A stretch of DNA of 7,064 nucleotides from CAZBWP01 sp964630265 (GCA_964630265.1 CAZVRW010000101.1:1-7064), one strand, 5' to 3'. Positions 1 through 6,787 are shown, counted from the first letter of the stretch. A program made the numbers and translations. The notes: a model not told the origin generated them from the sequence alone.

Positions 1-51
1 ATCGCAACCCGAACCTGGGCCTCAATCGGTCAGTGATTTCACTCGCTGGTA

Positions 52-312
52 TTAGCCGCCGCGACTGCGGATCAAGCGGTAGCCGAACAGCAGCACCAGC
101 GCGCCGATGATGGCGGTGACGAAGCTGGGCAGGTTGAGGCCGTCCACCGGGCCGCCGAAGCCCATGGCCGTCGCCAGATAGCCGCCGACGAAGGCGCCGC
201 CGACGCCGAGCAGGATGCTGACGATCAGGCCACCGGGGTCCGGACCGGGCATGATCCACTTGGCGATGACGCCGGCCACCAAGCCGAGCACGATCCAGCC
301 GAGAATGCTCAT
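52..312 (-). CDS. GlsB/YeaQ/YmgE family small membrane protein
   Basis: This 86-residue protein is very hydrophobic and Gly-rich, and it should sit in the inner membrane. Three membrane segments are visible at about residues 3-20, 28-49 and 62-80, followed by a short basic tail (RLIRSRGG). The opening SILGWIVLGLVAGVIAKW and the following PGPDPGG turn are the hallmark of the transglycosylase-associated/GlsB family, whose members are about 80-90 residues long. Some members are stress-induced, but the biochemical role is unsettled. I start at 312 and not at the in-frame ATG at 324, because the ribosome binding site GGGGAG lies between them, about 4 nt before the 312 ATG; the upstream start would place that site inside the gene. 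It lies 105 bp downstream of the hydrolase on the same strand and has its own candidate promoter in that gap, so co-transcription is possible but not required. The family call is secure; the function is not. Confidence 0.9.
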   Translation of the reverse strand: MSILGWIVLGLVAGVIAKWIMPGPDPGGLIVSILLGVGGAFVGGYLATAMGFGGPVDGLNLPSFVTAIIGALVLLFGYRLIRSRGG

Positions 313-357
313 GTTGCTCCCCATCGCTGCAATCGGGCTTGTGCCCTTACCGCCTTG

Positions 358-386
358 AGTCTTCGGGCATCGACCGGCAAAGTCAA
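358..386 (-). promoter_or_regulatory. Candidate sigma70-type promoter for the GlsB-family gene
   Basis: Read on the minus strand, TTGACT (plus coordinates 381-386) matches the -35 consensus at 5 of 6 bases. A 17-nt spacer separates it from AAGACT (358-363), a weak -10 match at 3 of 6. This would start transcription near 351, about 40 nt before the ATG at 312. A good -35 with a poor -10 is common in GC-rich alphaproteobacteria, but a match of this quality can also arise by chance. Confidence 0.3.
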
Positions 387-417
387 TGGTGACGGACGCG
401 CCTGGCGAGTCGATGGT

Positions 418-1323
418 TCAGGCGCCGGAGACGCCGCAGAAGCGATCGAAGGCGCGCCAGAAGTCGGCCCGCACCGCGTCGGTCTCCCGCAGGATCTCGT
501 GGCGGGCGTTCGGGATGTCGTGCAGCGTGACATCGGGCAGGCGCGCCGCGAAATCGGCGATGCGCACGTTGTCGACGATCGTCTCCTCGCCGGCGCGAAC
601 GATCAGGCAGGGCAGGGAGAGACGTTCCGCGTGTCCGGGCGCGACCAGGTGCGCCGTCGAGGCGTGCGTCGCCGCCAGCCAGCCCCAGGTGACGCCGCCG
701 AGGCGCAACTCCGGGCGGCGGCGCAAGAGGTCGACGAGCCAGTCGAACCGAACGCGGTCGTGGGTGAGCGGGTTGCCCTCGAAGCTCTGGCGGACGGCAT
801 CCCAGTCGCCCTGGCCGAGCGCGTAGGCGTCCCGCAAGCCGGCGCGGCAGGCCAGCGGCGTCAATGCGGCGACCAGCGGCGCCTGCCATCGGGAAAACCT
901 GGGCGCGATCATCGGCGCGCAAAGCACCAAGCGTTGGAACCCATGACCGGGAGTGTCCATGAGATAGCGGCAGGCGATGTGCCCGCCCATGGAGTGGGCG
1001 ATGACAAGGGTGGGATCGCCGCCGTCGACGCGCACCCGTTCGAGGAAGGCGCGGAGATCGCGGACGTGGGTCGCGTAATCGTTGATGTGGCCTTTCTGCC
1101 GGTTTGCCAACAGCCGGGTCGACAGCCCCTGGCCGCGCCAGTCGAGGCTCCAGACTCGGCAGCCTACGCCGGTGAGGCGCTCGGCCGTCTCGTCGTATTT
1201 CTCGACGAATTCGCTGCGGCCGTTGAGCAGCAGGACGTCACGGCACCCGCTGCCGGCGTTCGGCTCCCAGCGCGCCCAGCGCAGGCGAATGCCCGGCTCC
1301 GGTTCGGAATGGTCGATGTGCAC
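418..1323 (-). CDS. Alpha/beta hydrolase, lysophospholipase (PldB)/monoglyceride lipase-like
   Basis: This 301-residue alpha/beta hydrolase probably cleaves a lysophospholipid, monoacylglycerol or similar ester. Visible signatures in order are: LLNGRSEFVEKY (about 32-43), matching the family's oxyanion-loop block; SLDWRGQGLS (59-68); a nucleophile elbow AHSMGG with Ser111; and the C-terminal ARHEILRE with the presumed catalytic His275. The acid is expected in the block AGEETIVDN (244-252). There Glu247 aligns with the Asp used by monoglyceride lipases; Asp251 is an alternative. I see no signal peptide or membrane segment, so it is probably cytoplasmic. The start is a GTG: an in-frame TAA lies about 20 nt upstream, and no ATG, GTG or TTG lies between. 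A GGAGG is present but sits about 15 nt upstream, which is long and suggests modest translation. The gene is divergent from the PDH operon and upstream of the GlsB-family gene. The fold and superfamily are certain; the substrate is inferred. Confidence 0.88.
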   Translation of the reverse strand: MHIDHSEPEPGIRLRWARWEPNAGSGCRDVLLLNGRSEFVEKYDETAERLTGVGCRVWSLDWRGQGLSTRLLANRQKGHINDYATHVRDLRAFLERVRVDGGDPTLVIAHSMGGHIACRYLMDTPGHGFQRLVLCAPMIAPRFSRWQAPLVAALTPLACRAGLRDAYALGQGDWDAVRQSFEGNPLTHDRVRFDWLVDLLRRRPELRLGGVTWGWLAATHASTAHLVAPGHAERLSLPCLIVRAGEETIVDNVRIADFAARLPDVTLHDIPNARHEILRETDAVRADFWRAFDRFCGVSGA

Positions 1324-1447
1324 CGGCCGCCGGCCCCACCTCCGTTACGTCGAGTCACACGGGTGCATAGCCCAGGCGCCGTCGCCCGGCAACGCCGAGG
1401 CGGATCTCACGGTCTCGACATCGGTTCCGGCCGGGCACCGTTTCGGC

Positions 1448-1476
1448 TTGTCATCAAAAATCGATCGCAATAGGGT
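1448..1476 (+). promoter_or_regulatory. Candidate promoter of the PDH operon
   Basis: TTGTCA (1448-1453) matches the -35 consensus at 5 of 6 bases. A 17-nt spacer separates it from TAGGGT (1471-1476), a weak -10 match at 3 of 6. It lies in the only noticeably AT-rich patch of the 220-bp divergent region between the hydrolase and pdhA. Transcription would start near 1483, giving a leader of about 60 nt before the pdhA ATG. I see no clear attenuator hairpin or riboswitch-like structure in that leader. No better plus-strand match was found by eye in 1324-1543, and no convincing minus-strand promoter for the hydrolase. Confidence 0.4.
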
Positions 1477-1532
1477 CTTTCCGACGTGGCCGCGCGGCGG
1501 CCCAACCCCGACATCAAGTCCAATACCCGTCC

Positions 1533-1540
1533 AGGGAGGA
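1533..1540 (+). promoter_or_regulatory. Ribosome binding site fixing the pdhA start
   Basis: AGGGAGGA lies 3 nt before the ATG at 1544. The reading frame is open upstream to an ATG at 1082, but that stretch runs antisense through the hydrolase gene and has no PDH homology. This site and the protein alignment both place the true start at 1544. Confidence 0.8.
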
Positions 1541-1543
1541 CCC

Positions 1544-2575
1544 ATGGCTTCCAAGGAATCTGCGGCTGGCGCAAAGGCCGGCGCGTCCGACGCTGACTCG
1601 AAGGTCGCCGTTCCGGACCGCGATGAACTGCTCCGGATGTATCGGCAGATGCTGCTGATCCGGCGGTTCGAGGAACGCGCCGGACAGCTCTACGGCATGG
1701 GGCTGATCGCCGGCTTCTGCCACCTCTATATCGGTCAGGAAGCGGTCGTCGTCGGCTTGCAGTCGGTGGCGACCGAACAGGACTCGGTCATCACCACGTA
1801 CCGCGACCACGGTCATATGTTGGCCACGGGGATGGACCCGAAGGGCGTGATGGCTGAGTTGACCGGGCGCATCGGCGGCTATTCCAAGGGCAAGGGCGGC
1901 TCGATGCACATGTTCAGCCGCGAGACCAAGTTCTATGGCGGCCACGGCATCGTTGGCGCCTCGGTGCCGCTGGGCGCGGGATTGGCGTTCGCCCATAAAT
2001 ACCGCGGCGACGGCGGCATCAACTACTGTTACTTCGGTGATGGTGCGGCCAACCAGGGGCAGGTCTACGAGGCGTTCAACATGGCGTCGCTGTGGAAGCT
2101 TCCGATCATTTTCGTCATCGAGAACAACATGTACGGCATGGGCACTTCGGTGGCGCGCGCGTCGGCGACGACAGAACTCTACAAACGCGGCGAAGCGTTC
2201 GGAATTCCCGGTGTCCAGGTCGATGGCATGAACGTGCTGGAGGTGCGTGCCGCCGGAGACCGGGTGGTGGCGCACGTCCGCGGCGGCGAAGGCCCCTACG
2301 TCATGGAGATGATGACCTACCGCTATCGCGGCCACTCCATGTCCGACCCGGCCAAGTACCGGACCAAAGACGAAGTCAGCAAGATGCGCAAGGAGAGTGA
2401 TCCCATCGACGGGCTGCGCGCATTTCTCCTGGAACACGGTCATGCCGATGAAGCGGCCCTGAAGGAGATCGACCGGGAGGTCAAGGACATCATCGTCGAG
2501 GCCGCCGAGTTCGCGCAGTCCAGCCCCGAGCCCGACCCTTCGGAGCTGTGGACGGACGTTCTCATCGAAGCCTGA
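1544..2575 (+). CDS. pdhA: Pyruvate dehydrogenase E1 component, alpha subunit
   Basis: This 343-residue subunit is the alpha half of the E1 heterotetramer, which decarboxylates pyruvate on thiamine diphosphate. After a low-complexity Ala/Lys/Asp tail (1-22) the family block LLIRRFEERAGQLYGMG begins near residue 37. GFCHLYIGQEA carries His60, equivalent to human His63. The thiamine diphosphate motif starts at GDG (165-167) and ends at NN (194-195). The loop RYRGHSMSDPAKYRT (260-274) carries His264, equivalent to human His263. Its Ser265 aligns with the Ser phosphorylated in the human enzyme (site 1), but one residue is missing and Lys271 stands where the second site would be. The length fits alphaproteobacterial PdhA (about 340). 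It is the first gene of the operon, with pdhB 31 bp downstream. The conserved FGIPGVQVDGM block favours pyruvate dehydrogenase over branched-chain 2-oxoacid dehydrogenase, as do the neighbouring genes. Confidence 0.98.
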   Translation: MASKESAAGAKAGASDADSKVAVPDRDELLRMYRQMLLIRRFEERAGQLYGMGLIAGFCHLYIGQEAVVVGLQSVATEQDSVITTYRDHGHMLATGMDPKGVMAELTGRIGGYSKGKGGSMHMFSRETKFYGGHGIVGASVPLGAGLAFAHKYRGDGGINYCYFGDGAANQGQVYEAFNMASLWKLPIIFVIENNMYGMGTSVARASATTELYKRGEAFGIPGVQVDGMNVLEVRAAGDRVVAHVRGGEGPYVMEMMTYRYRGHSMSDPAKYRTKDEVSKMRKESDPIDGLRAFLLEHGHADEAALKEIDREVKDIIVEAAEFAQSSPEPDPSELWTDVLIEA

Positions 2576-2594
2576 CACTTCAAGACGTTTCTCC

Positions 2595-2601
2595 GGGAGG
2601 G
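2595..2601 (+). promoter_or_regulatory. Ribosome binding site of pdhB
   Basis: GGGAGGG lies 5 nt before the ATG at 2607, in the 31-bp gap after pdhA. It supports the start that includes the lipoyl domain, so the domain is part of the PdhB protein and not an annotation artefact. Confidence 0.8.
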
Positions 2602-2606
2602 ACCGA

Positions 2607-2864
2607 ATGCCCATCCAAGTGCTCATGCCGGCGCTGTCGCCGACCATGACCGAAGGCAAGCTCGCCAAGTGGCTGAAGCAAGAAGGGGATACCGTCGACG
2701 CGGGCGACGTCCTCGCCGAGATCGAAACCGACAAGGCGACGATGGAGGTGGAAGCCGTAGATGCCGGTGTCCTCGGCAAGATCCTGGTGCCCGAGGGCAC
2801 CGACAACGTTGCCGTCAATCACCCCATCGCCATCCTGCTCGAAGAGGGCGAGGACGCATCGGCG
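2607..2864 (+). repeat. Lipoyl-domain coding repeat, copy 1 (in pdhB)
   Basis: This segment encodes residues 1-86 of PdhB and is paralogous to the start of the E2 gene at 4002-4259. The copies align codon for codon at an offset of exactly 1395 bp, with about 80% protein identity by eye. The longest exact DNA match I found is 32 bp (2625-2656 against 4020-4051). A second exact run covers the codons around GAGATCGAAACCGACAAGGC, which encode the lipoylation site. Confidence 0.9.
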
Positions 2865-3983
2865 ATGGACGCGATGGCGCCGAGCAAGGAGGCGCCCGAG
2901 CCGATAACGGCGGAGCCCGGGCCCGGGCGGACGACGACGCCGGCACCGTGCGCTCCCGCGTCGCCCTCGCCGGCGCGGCCGGAGCCCGAGTATACGGGGC
3001 CGACGGCGCAAATGACGGTTCGGGAAGCGCTGCGCGACGCCATGGCCGAGGAGATGCGCCGCGACCCCGATGTCTTCCTGATGGGCGAGGAGGTGGCCCA
3101 GTATCAGGGCGCCTACAAAGTGAGCCAGGGGCTGCTGGAGGAGTTCGGCGACAAGCGGGTGATCGATACGCCGATCACCGAAATGGGCTTCGCCGGCCTC
3201 GGCGTCGGCGCCTCGTTCGCCGACCTGAAGCCCATCGTCGAGTTCATGACCTTCAATTTTGCCATGCAGGCGATCGACCAGATCATCAACTCGGCGGCGA
3301 AGACGCTGTACATGGCCGGTGGCAAGATGGGCTCCCCCATCGTCTTCCGCGGCCCCAACGGCGCGGCCTCGCGCGTTGCCGCACAACACTCGCAGAACTA
3401 CGCGTCTTGGTATGCACATGTCCCCGGCCTCAAGGTGGTGGCGCCGTGGTCGGGCGAGGACGCCAAGGGCCTGCTGAAGGCGGCGATCCGCGACCCCAAT
3501 CCGGTGATCTGCCTCGAGAACGAGATAATGTACGGCCAGACCTTCGAGGTGCCCACCGATCCGGACTTCGTGCTGCCGATCGGTCGCGCCAAGATCGAGC
3601 GCAGTGGCGGTGACGTCACCATCACGTCGTTCTCGCGCCAGGTCGGGTTGGCGTTGGAGGCGGCCGAAGCGCTGGCCGCCGAAGGCATTGATGCGGAAGT
3701 GATCAATCTACGCACGCTCCGGCCGCTGGACGTGGAGACCATCGTCGCCTCGGTCAAAAAGACCAACCGGCTGGTCAGCGTCGAGGAAGGCTGGCCAACC
3801 TGCGGCATCGGTGCGGAAATGGCGGCATTGATGATGGAGCACGCCTTCGATTGGCTGGATGCGCCGGTCCTGCGTGTCCACGGCGCCGACGTGCCGATGC
3901 CCTACGCCGCCAACCTGGAGCGGCTGGCGCTGCCGCAGGTGGAGCACATCGTGTCGGCGGCGAAAGCCGTCTGTTATCGCTAG
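2607..3983 (+). CDS. pdhB: Pyruvate dehydrogenase E1 component, beta subunit, with N-terminal lipoyl domain
   Basis: This 458-residue beta subunit of E1 is longer than the common form of about 325-330 residues because it carries an extra lipoyl domain. Residues 1-86 form that domain, with Lys43 in ETDKATMEVEA as the predicted lipoylation site. A Pro/Ala/Thr linker of about 40 residues (91-131, including Cys115) follows. The E1 beta catalytic region runs from about 136 (MTVREALRDAM) to the end: GEEVAQYQGAYKVS (160-173), then TEMGFAG with Glu192 equivalent to human Glu59, and VAAQHSQ with His261 equivalent to human His128. The C-terminal domain holds INLRTLRPLD (366-375) and VSVEEGW (390-396). 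It pairs with PdhA to form the active site and docks on the peripheral subunit-binding domain of E2. Lipoylated E1 beta is established for Zymomonas and Sinorhizobium. The gene ends in TAG 18 bp before the E2 gene. Confidence 0.98.
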   Translation: MPIQVLMPALSPTMTEGKLAKWLKQEGDTVDAGDVLAEIETDKATMEVEAVDAGVLGKILVPEGTDNVAVNHPIAILLEEGEDASAMDAMAPSKEAPEPITAEPGPGRTTTPAPCAPASPSPARPEPEYTGPTAQMTVREALRDAMAEEMRRDPDVFLMGEEVAQYQGAYKVSQGLLEEFGDKRVIDTPITEMGFAGLGVGASFADLKPIVEFMTFNFAMQAIDQIINSAAKTLYMAGGKMGSPIVFRGPNGAASRVAAQHSQNYASWYAHVPGLKVVAPWSGEDAKGLLKAAIRDPNPVICLENEIMYGQTFEVPTDPDFVLPIGRAKIERSGGDVTITSFSRQVGLALEAAEALAAEGIDAEVINLRTLRPLDVETIVASVKKTNRLVSVEEGWPTCGIGAEMAALMMEHAFDWLDAPVLRVHGADVPMPYAANLERLALPQVEHIVSAAKAVCYR

Positions 3984-4001
3984 GGACGGGGGAGCGACAC
4001 C

Positions 4002-4259
4002 ATGCCGATCTCCATCCTGATGCCGGCGCTGTCGCCGACCATGACCGAAGGGAAGCTCGCCAGCTGGTTGAAGCAGGAGGGTGACGCGGTCGCGTCGGGC
4101 GATGTCCTGGCCGAGATCGAAACCGACAAGGCCACCATGGAAGTGGAAGCCGTCGACGAAGGGATCCTCGGCAAGATCCTGGTGCCTGCGGGCACCGAGG
4201 GCGTCGCCGTCAACGCGCCGATCGCCGTTCTGTTGCAGGAAGGCGAGGACGCCTCGGCG
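4002..4259 (+). repeat. Lipoyl-domain coding repeat, copy 2 (in pdhC)
   Basis: This is the second copy of the lipoyl-domain segment, encoding residues 1-86 of E2. Differences from copy 1 include A53E, E63A, H72A and E79Q (PdhB to E2 numbering, identical in both proteins). The Lys43 lipoylation motif is unchanged. Confidence 0.9.
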
Positions 4260-5378
4260 CTGGAAGGCTTCGAGCCGGAGCAACCCGAGGTCGCTGCCGC
4301 GGCTGGGGCCGCCGCGCCGGCGGCGCCGGCCGAGGCAACCCCATCGGCTCCCGCGCCGAAGACCGCCGCCACCGCGGCGACGCCGACCACCGCTGCGGCG
4401 CCGTCCGCGTCCGCACCGGCTCCGGTAACCGCAACGAAACCGTCCCGGGCCGCCGGTGAACGGGTGTTCGCGAGTCCGCTGGCGCGACGGATGGCCACCG
4501 ATGCCGGCCTCGATGTCGAACAGATCGCCGGCACCGGGCCGCACGGCCGGGTGATCAAACGCGACGTGGAAGAGGCGATCGCCACCGGTGTCGGCAAACC
4601 GGCGCCCGCCGGGCCGGCGGAGGCCGCCGCCGAGCCCGCTCCCGCCGCCGCCGAGAAGGCCGCGCCCATGCCGGAGCCGACGGGTCCATATCGCGAGGTG
4701 CCGCACACGACGATGCGCAAGGTGATCGCCCGACGGCTTTCCCAGTCAAAGCGCGAGATCCCGCACTACTACTTGACCATTCACTGCGACGTGGAGGCCG
4801 TGTCGGAGTTGCGCGCGCAACTCAACGGCCGGTCGCCGGAGGGCGAGGGGGCCTACAAGCTCTCGGTCAACGATTTCATCGTCAAGGCGGTGGCGATGGC
4901 GCTGCGGCGCTGTCCGGAGGCCAACTCGTCATGGTCCGACGAGGCGGTGCGCCTGTTCGAGACCATCGACGTCTGCGTTGCCGTGGCGACGCCCAACGGC
5001 CTGATCACGCCGATCGTCCGCAACGCCGATCAGAAGGGGCTCGCCACCATCGCCAACGAGGTCAAGGCGCTGGCAGCGAAAGCGCGCGACGGCAAGCTGA
5101 TGCCGGAGGACTACCAGGGCGGCGGCTTCACCGTCTCCAATCTCGGCATGTTCGGCATCAGCGAGTTCGCCGCGGTCATCAATCCGCCGCAGAGCTGCAT
5201 CCTCGCCTGTGGCGCCGCCGAACAACGACCGGTGGTCAAGGACGGGGCGCTGGCCATCGGGAGGATGATGACCATGACGCTCTCGGCCGATCACCGCATT
5301 GTCGACGGCGCCGTCGGTGCTGAGTTCCTGCGCGTCCTCAAAGGCCTGATCGAAGATCCGCTGACGCTTCTCTTGTAG
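4002..5378 (+). CDS. pdhC: Dihydrolipoamide acetyltransferase, E2 core of the PDH complex
   Basis: This 458-residue E2 transfers the acetyl group from the lipoyl arm to CoA and forms the oligomeric core of the complex. Domains in order: one lipoyl domain (1-86, Lys43 in TDKATME); an Ala/Pro/Thr-rich flexible linker (91-150); a peripheral subunit-binding domain (about 155-192, VFASPLARRMA through GTGPHGRVIKRDVEEA); a second Ala/Pro linker (about 196-228); and the catalytic domain (about 230-458). The catalytic domain begins EVPHTTMRKVIARRL and contains GGGFTVSNLGMFG (373-385). It ends with SADHRIVDGAVG, carrying the active-site His431 and Asp435. Having a single lipoyl domain is consistent with a second arm being supplied by PdhB. 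The ATG at 4002 follows GGGGGAG at about 7 nt. The gene is also called aceF or pdhB in other naming schemes. The TAG stop is embedded in the ribosome binding site of lpdA. Confidence 0.98.
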   Translation: MPISILMPALSPTMTEGKLASWLKQEGDAVASGDVLAEIETDKATMEVEAVDEGILGKILVPAGTEGVAVNAPIAVLLQEGEDASALEGFEPEQPEVAAAAGAAAPAAPAEATPSAPAPKTAATAATPTTAAAPSASAPAPVTATKPSRAAGERVFASPLARRMATDAGLDVEQIAGTGPHGRVIKRDVEEAIATGVGKPAPAGPAEAAAEPAPAAAEKAAPMPEPTGPYREVPHTTMRKVIARRLSQSKREIPHYYLTIHCDVEAVSELRAQLNGRSPEGEGAYKLSVNDFIVKAVAMALRRCPEANSSWSDEAVRLFETIDVCVAVATPNGLITPIVRNADQKGLATIANEVKALAAKARDGKLMPEDYQGGGFTVSNLGMFGISEFAAVINPPQSCILACGAAEQRPVVKDGALAIGRMMTMTLSADHRIVDGAVGAEFLRVLKGLIEDPLTLLL

Positions 5379-5383
5379 GAGGG
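5377..5383 (+). promoter_or_regulatory. Ribosome binding site of lpdA overlapping the pdhC stop codon
   Basis: AGGAGGG begins inside the TAG stop (5376-5378) of the E2 gene and lies 6 nt before the lpdA ATG at 5390. Ribosomes terminating on E2 would therefore cover the lpdA initiation region, which suggests translational coupling of E2 and E3. The coupling is inference from spacing. Confidence 0.75.
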
Positions 5384-5389
5384 CCCGCC

Positions 5390-6787
5390 ATGGCCGACCA
5401 ATCATTCGATCTCGTCGTCGTCGGCGCCGGTCCCGGCGGCTACGTGGCGGCGATCCGCGCGGCACAACTTGGCATGCGGGCGGCCGTGGTTGAACGGAAG
5501 CATCTGGGCGGCATCTGCCTGAACTGGGGCTGCATCCCGACCAAAGCCCTGCTGCGCACCGCCGAGGTCTATGAAACCATCAAGCACGCCGACGCCTTCG
5601 GTCTTTCGGTCAAGGACTATGGCTTCGACCTGGCGAAGGTGGTGGCTCGGTCGCGCAAGGTGGCGGGGCAGCTCAGCGGCGGCGTCCGTCATCTGCTGAA
5701 AAAGAACAAGGTGACGGTGATCGACGGCGAGGGCCGCCTCGCCGGCGCCGGCACGGTCGCGGTGGCGGCCGAGGGCAAGCACACCGAGCTTTCGGCCAAG
5801 CACATCATTCTCGCCACCGGGGCGCGGGCGCGCACGCTGCCCGGCCTGGAGCCCGATGGCAAGCTGATCTGGACCTACATGGAAGCGATGGTGCCCGAGG
5901 CGATGCCGAAGTCACTGCTGGTGGTCGGCTCGGGGGCGATCGGCATCGAATTCGCGAGCTTCTTTCGCAGCATGGGCGCCGAGGTCACGGTGGTGGAAAT
6001 CCTCGACCGCATCCTCCCGGTGGAGGACGCAGAGATCTCGGAGTTCGCCCAGAAGAGCTTCGCGAAGCAGGGCATCAAGATCGAGACGTCGACCACGGTG
6101 AAGGCCCTGAAGAAGGGCTCAGACAGCGTCACGGCGACGCTCGAGGGCGGCGGCAAGACCCGCGAGCTGACCGTCGACCGGGTAATCCTCGCCGTCGGCA
6201 TCGTCGGCAACACCGAGAATCTCGGCCTCGACGGGACGAAAGTGACGGTCGATCGCGGCCACATCGTCATCGACGAGTGGTGCCGCACGGGCGAGCCCGG
6301 CGTCTACGCCATCGGCGACGTGGTCGGCCCACCTTGGCTCGCGCACAAGGCCAGCCACGAGGGCGTCATCTGCGTCGAGAAGATCGCCGGGCTGTCGGGG
6401 CTGCATCCGCTGGACCCGAAGAGCGTGCCCGGCTGCACCTACAGCCGGCCGCAAGTGGCAAGCGTCGGCCTCACCGAGGCGGCGGCCAAGGATGCGGGTC
6501 ACGAGGTGAAGGTCGGCCGCTTCCCGTTCATCGGCAACGGCAAGGCGATCGCCTTGGGCGAGCCCGAGGGCATGGTCAAGACCGTGTTCGACGCCAAAAC
6601 CGGCGAATTGCTGGGCGCCCACATGGTTGGCGCCGAAGTGACGGAGCTGATTCAGGGGTATGCCGTAGCGCGCACCCTGGAGACGACGGAAGCCGAGTTG
6701 ATGCACACCGTGTTCCCACATCCGACGCTCTCGGAGATGATGCACGAGTCGGTGCTCGACGCCTACGGCCGCGCCATCCACTTCTGA
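5390..6787 (+). CDS. lpdA: Dihydrolipoyl dehydrogenase, E3 of the PDH complex
   Basis: This 465-residue FAD-dependent flavoprotein reoxidises the dihydrolipoyl arm and passes electrons to NAD+. The N-terminal FAD-binding motif is VVGAGPGGYVAA (10-21). The redox-active disulfide is Cys43/Cys48 in GICLNWGCIPTKALL. The NAD-binding motif is VVGSGAIGIEFAS (178-190). The second FAD motif is GVYAIGD (304-310). The C-terminal dimerisation domain ends with HPTLSEM, where His444 and Glu449 form the catalytic pair of the partner subunit. The length is normal for the family (about 465-475), and it has no extra lipoyl domain. The NWGCIPTKALL form of the disulfide loop is typical of PDH-linked paralogues, whereas 2-oxoglutarate dehydrogenase-linked E3 usually reads NVGCIPSKALL. 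That agrees with its position 11 bp behind the E2 gene. All expected residues are present. Confidence 0.98.
   Translation: MADQSFDLVVVGAGPGGYVAAIRAAQLGMRAAVVERKHLGGICLNWGCIPTKALLRTAEVYETIKHADAFGLSVKDYGFDLAKVVARSRKVAGQLSGGVRHLLKKNKVTVIDGEGRLAGAGTVAVAAEGKHTELSAKHIILATGARARTLPGLEPDGKLIWTYMEAMVPEAMPKSLLVVGSGAIGIEFASFFRSMGAEVTVVEILDRILPVEDAEISEFAQKSFAKQGIKIETSTTVKALKKGSDSVTATLEGGGKTRELTVDRVILAVGIVGNTENLGLDGTKVTVDRGHIVIDEWCRTGEPGVYAIGDVVGPPWLAHKASHEGVICVEKIAGLSGLHPLDPKSVPGCTYSRPQVASVGLTEAAAKDAGHEVKVGRFPFIGNGKAIALGEPEGMVKTVFDAKTGELLGAHMVGAEVTELIQGYAVARTLETTEAELMHTVFPHPTLSEMMHESVLDAYGRAIHF

Noticed and set aside
334..345. Hairpin GGGC-TTGT-GCCC between the hydrolase and the GlsB-family gene, considered as a terminator
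   Set aside because: The stem is only 4 bp and no T-run follows on the minus strand, so it is too weak to call.
355..1473. Plus-strand open frame of 372 codons covering the hydrolase gene
   Set aside because: The minus-strand translation has clear alpha/beta hydrolase motifs and a Ser-His pair, while the plus-strand translation shows no family signature and no good ribosome binding site.
1082..1543. 154-residue N-terminal extension of PdhA
   Set aside because: The frame is open by chance through the antisense of the hydrolase and the intergenic region. The extension has no PDH homology, and a strong ribosome binding site sits at the ATG at 1544.
1514..2818. Long minus-strand open frame (434 codons) opposite pdhA, with similar ones at 2580-3419, 3708-4706 and 6119-6865
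   Set aside because: They are antisense to well-conserved PDH genes, and their translations are rich in Arg, His, Gly and Asp with no recognisable domain. Long antisense frames are expected in GC-rich DNA with strong third-position bias.
2607..2999. Possibility that the lipoyl domain of PdhB is a separate gene or a misassembled copy of the E2 start
   Set aside because: The frame is continuous into the E1 beta domain, it has its own ribosome binding site, the copies differ at about 18 of 90 residues, and lipoylated E1 beta is a known alphaproteobacterial form.
4270..4690. GCC/GCG/CCG-rich stretches in the E2 gene, considered as a tandem repeat or unusual element
   Set aside because: They encode the Ala/Pro linkers that flank the subunit-binding domain in all E2 proteins of this type, and no regular repeat unit is present.
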